Shown here: piece by piece, positions 61,823 through 64,000 of the stretch
How positions within the stretch are numbered: the first letter of the stretch is position 1
How the letters are laid out: every line of letters starts with the position of its first letter
NCBI RefSeq assembly: GCF_038002825.1
Contig: NZ_JBBODF010000001.1
Span: 2,232,001-2,296,000 of the forward strand
Direction: 5' to 3'
Source of the DNA: Paenibacillus sp. FSL H8-0048
GTDB taxonomy: Bacteria; Bacillota; Bacilli; Paenibacillales; Paenibacillaceae
DNA length: 64,000 nt
The notes under the pieces: model-generated
What the model saw: only the letters and a program-made list of their open reading frames with translations
The model's database searches: none
Told to the model about the DNA's origin: nothing
Translations under genes and position numbers: made by a program

Positions 61823-62172
61823 TGAATCTCACATTCCTTTCTGATGGTATTAGATTTACATGCGGGTATTAATCACGATGTATGAGAGAGTATGCGTTGC
61901 GGCTTAGATCGGTTAAATCAGCTTAATTAGCTTGATCGGCTTAGCCGCTTTGATCGCCTTCCTCCATTTGATTTTTTGGTATTTATTTACATATTCAGTG
62001 TAAGCCTAAACACCAGTTTCCTCAACACTCAAAAATATACATATTTTTACATACGAATACCTCTAGGCCCTTGTACAATCCCTCAACGAGGTTATACTAG
62101 CATTTCCTTTGATATTCTGGTTATTAATGGTTATTTCAGAAAATCACATGAAAACATGCCAAAAGAGTTCAC
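61823..62172. other. noncoding control region before acetone operon
   Basis: No gene is visible in this gap. Near the operon lie several GATCGG/GATCGC elements (61905-61956: GATCGG, GATCGG, GATCGC). Further up is an A+T-rich dyad with perfect 8-base arms, AAAAATAT and ATATTTTT (62031-62048). I could not assign convincing -35/-10 boxes, so a regulator-dependent or alternative-sigma promoter is possible. Confidence 0.45.
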
Positions 62173-62215
62173 ATAAAAAAACGTCTCCGGCCCTTACTTG
62201 GGTCTGGAGACGGTT
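62173..62215 (-). terminator. Rho-independent terminator of Rpn copy 2
   Basis: A long stem of about 14 bp (62180-62193 with 62201-62215, with mismatches) is followed by a run of seven T on the minus strand. It lies about 45 bases after the stop. Confidence 0.85.
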
Positions 62216-62261
62216 TGTGCAGCACTCTTAGCATATTATTTCGTATTTGGAGGAGCCCTGC

Positions 62262-63131
62262 TTACATCAGCTTTTTAATCTTCTCCACCGGTAACTCCAC
62301 CGCTTCGGAGACCTCTTCCGGAGTGAGTCCGTGAAGCAGTAATTTACGAATAATCTCGGCTTGGCCCTTTTCTATTCCTTCAGCTATACCCTCTTCATAT
62401 CCCCAACGCTTCCAGGCTGGCATGAGTTCCATAATCGCTTCACCCTCCTCCGGGTATTGTATCATCAATTCTTGTATAATCTCTTCATCCTGCGCCCGGT
62501 CCGGCTGGAAATATAAATCTGCCACTGACATCACAAGCGCCAGCCGACCCTGATCGAGCCGCGCTCTCAGCTTCATGAACATGCGCAGAAATTCCCGGCG
62601 CACATCTCTCGCTTCTCTTGTAGTATACCCCATCTTGGCCAGTAACGCAGCAGCCACTGCATTGTCCGAATCAATAAATCTTCGCCAGTTCTGCTTACGC
62701 AATTCCACCTTGAGAAACTGAAAGCGCAGGATATGATGTTCAGGAATAACCATCTCCAAGGTATCCTGCTCTTCCCTGATCTCATCTGAAGTAAAAATCG
62801 CAATCGGTATAATCAGCTTATGCTCTTTACGGTAGCGCTCAAATAGTCGGCTGAAGTAAATAAACATTCGTTCATGAAACCGTGAATCCCGATACGACTG
62901 CGGCTCCAGGTGAATGAGAATATAACCGTCCAGCCCTTTGTAGCGGATCTCCAGCAGCAGATCCAGCTCCCGCGCTTCCTCGCCAACAATATCCACTAGC
63001 AATTCCTGCATCAGAAACCGGGTTTCACTATAGTCCAGCATTGCATCAAGCTCAGGAAAAAACAACTCAATAAATTCCTGAAAAAACGTCTCCAGCAGCT
63101 TCTTAAATGCTTCATCATGCGGTAAGGGGAT
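62262..63131 (-). CDS. Rpn-family PD-(D/E)XK nuclease-like protein, copy 2
   Basis: A near-identical paralog of the gene at 52994; the 5' region with AGGAGG, the unusual ATC 63131 and the shared HDEAFKKLLETFF segment are the same, and the first common in-frame start is again TTG 63065 (267 residues from there). The C-terminal Gly-Ile-Glu repeat is reduced to GIAEGIEKG. Few substitutions separate the copies, so the duplication is recent or maintained by gene conversion. The function is inferred from family: a DNA nuclease linked to recombination. The copy is flanked by its own terminator and the cotJ terminator. Confidence 0.7.
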   Translation of the reverse strand: MPLPHDEAFKKLLETFFQEFIELFFPELDAMLDYSETRFLMQELLVDIVGEEARELDLLLEIRYKGLDGYILIHLEPQSYRDSRFHERMFIYFSRLFERYRKEHKLIIPIAIFTSDEIREEQDTLEMVIPEHHILRFQFLKVELRKQNWRRFIDSDNAVAAALLAKMGYTTREARDVRREFLRMFMKLRARLDQGRLALVMSVADLYFQPDRAQDEEIIQELMIQYPEEGEAIMELMPAWKRWGYEEGIAEGIEKGQAEIIRKLLLHGLTPEEVSEAVELPVEKIKKLM

Positions 63132-63228
63132 TTTAGTCGCCTCCTGTTATATCTTGCCTGTTTCTTGTGAGCATATCCCATTTTAATGGAATTAAATATA
63201 ACAAAAAGCACATACGTTCGTATTGAAT

Positions 63229-63264
63229 GAAAAAAGAGCCGCAGATGATACTCCTGTGGCTCTT
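63229..63264 (-). terminator. Rho-independent terminator of cotJ operon
   Basis: An 11-position stem (63234-63244 with 63254-63264, with one mismatch) is followed by TTTTTT on the minus strand. It lies 40 bases after the cotJC stop. Confidence 0.8.
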
Positions 63265-63303
63265 CTTGTCAAATTGTCTATTTTATATGTGTATTCATCA
63301 TTG

Positions 63304-63873
63304 TCAGAACACCCGCTTCTTATCCTTCTCCTCAATCAAAATCTGCACCGATTCCTTGAACCGGATCGCATGAATGATCTCCCGCTCGCGCAGGAACTTG
63401 AGGCTGTCCTGCAGATCCACATCGTCGGTCATGTCAATCAGCCACTGGTATGTAGCCCGGGCCTTCTCCTCTGCGGCGATGTCCTCGTACAAATCCGCGA
63501 TTGGATCGCCCTTGGCTTGGATATAGGATGCTGTCCAGGGCACACCGGCCGAGTTCTGGTAGAACAAGGCATGATCCCGCTGTGCATAGTTCGGCCCTAA
63601 GCCTGCGGCTTCCAGCTCCTGTACCGAGGCGTCCTTGGTCAGCTTGTAGATCATGGTGGCAATCATTTCGAGATGGGCAAATTCCTCAGTAGAAATATCC
63701 GTTAATACACCAATTACCTTATCAGGTATAGCATACCGCTGGTTCATATAGCGCAGCGCCGCAGCCAGCTCGCCGTCCGCACCGCCGTATTGCTCCATCA
63801 GATACCGGGCCATCCGCACATCGCATTTGCCGACACGCACCGGGTATTGCAGCTTTTTCTCATAGATCCACAT
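63304..63873 (-). CDS. cotJC: spore coat protein CotJC (manganese-catalase family)
   Basis: A 189-residue ferritin-like protein of the manganese-catalase family, at the usual CotJC length. The di-metal ligand pattern is visible in STEEFAHLEMIATMIYKL and AAEEKARATYQWLID, with a terminal helix IIHAIRFKESV. It is a spore-coat component made in the mother cell. ATG 63873 has AAGGAGGGGG seven bases upstream. It lies 49 bases after cotJB on the same strand. Confidence 0.93.
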   Translation of the reverse strand: MWIYEKKLQYPVRVGKCDVRMARYLMEQYGGADGELAAALRYMNQRYAIPDKVIGVLTDISTEEFAHLEMIATMIYKLTKDASVQELEAAGLGPNYAQRDHALFYQNSAGVPWTASYIQAKGDPIADLYEDIAAEEKARATYQWLIDMTDDVDLQDSLKFLREREIIHAIRFKESVQILIEEKDKKRVF

Positions 63874-63922
63874 TCGTGAACTTCCCCCTCCTTAAGGCTT
63901 ATTTCATTCCCGGCTTCATGCC

Positions 63923-64000
63923 TTAGACTTGCCAAGGCCAGGGACTCTCGCTCCATTGCCATGGAGCCTTGGAATAGGCGCGGCCGAAATTCTGCAGAGG
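63923..64000 (-). CDS. cotJB: spore coat protein CotJB, C-terminal end only
   Basis: The last 25 codons of a gene entering from the right edge: the frame reads PLQNFGRAYSKAPWQWSESP then WPWQV and a stop (TAA, 63923-63925). The repeated Trp pattern and the position directly before cotJC identify CotJB. The rest lies outside the window. Confidence 0.8.
   Translation of the reverse strand, partial: PLQNFGRAYSKAPWQWSESPWPWQV

Noticed and set aside
1..64000. tRNA, rRNA, CRISPR arrays, phage genes, complete insertion sequences
   Set aside because: None was seen on either strand. The Rpn genes belong to a transposase-like nuclease family but show no surrounding terminal inverted repeats that would make them insertion sequences.

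Overview
The window looks like a chromosomal segment of a spore-forming Paenibacillus or close relative. Spore genes sit at both ends: a run of YheC/YheD-type ATP-grasp genes at the left, and cotJC with the tail of cotJB at the right. In between are abrB with Spo0A-box-like sites, a three-SLH surface protein, YesM/YesN-like two-component pairs next to sugar ABC transporters and glycosidases, and strong Gram-positive ribosome binding sites with many GTG and TTG starts. I saw no rRNA, tRNA, CRISPR array, phage module or complete insertion sequence.

Layout. 1-6692 (+): five paralogous ATP-grasp genes and one GNAT acetyltransferase packed as one operon. 6794-9108: an A+T-rich stretch of small membrane and secreted proteins, two of them tandem paralogs with a third copy at 12644-13069. 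9111-13069: a phosphotransferase, a lipoprotein, and a pectinacetylesterase/TetR pair. 13238-15823 (-): a CPA1 antiporter followed by CueP. 16087-20388: a nuclease-like/HTH gene behind a promoter with an immediate terminator, a repeat-rich gap, a HAD phosphatase, abrB divergent from a MarR gene, and a bactofilin-like protein with a membrane partner. 20497-29769: an alpha-galactoside module (GH36, solute-binding protein, AraC-type response regulator, histidine kinase, and two divergent permeases). 29849-34090: a double-kinase hybrid sensor and a REC-BTAD regulator. 34293-43750: a second sugar module (kinase, AraC-type regulator, LplB/LplC-like permeases, solute-binding protein, GH35). 43908-52910: CapA preceded by a 26-codon ORF, a methyltransferase, a MerR/CPBP pair behind a 212-bp miniature inverted-repeat element, oxidoreductases, and TetR and MerR units with readable palindromic operators. 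52976-63239: two near-identical Rpn-family genes flank a giant SLH metallophosphoesterase and an acetone-type operon (thiolase, acetoacetate decarboxylase, CoA-transferase A and B). 63304-64000: cotJC and the end of cotJB.

How the parts fit. The two sugar modules each pair a membrane kinase and a cytoplasmic regulator with an importer and a glycosidase, a sense-import-hydrolyse design. The thiolase, CoA-transferase and decarboxylase form a complete acetyl-CoA to acetone route. The most system-like unknown is the ATP-grasp/GNAT operon, which has the gene content expected of a spore-envelope ligation or peptide-tailoring pathway, although its product is not known. Intergenic regions carry several undescribed-looking repeats, including related hairpin elements at 22713-22808 and 47241-47452.
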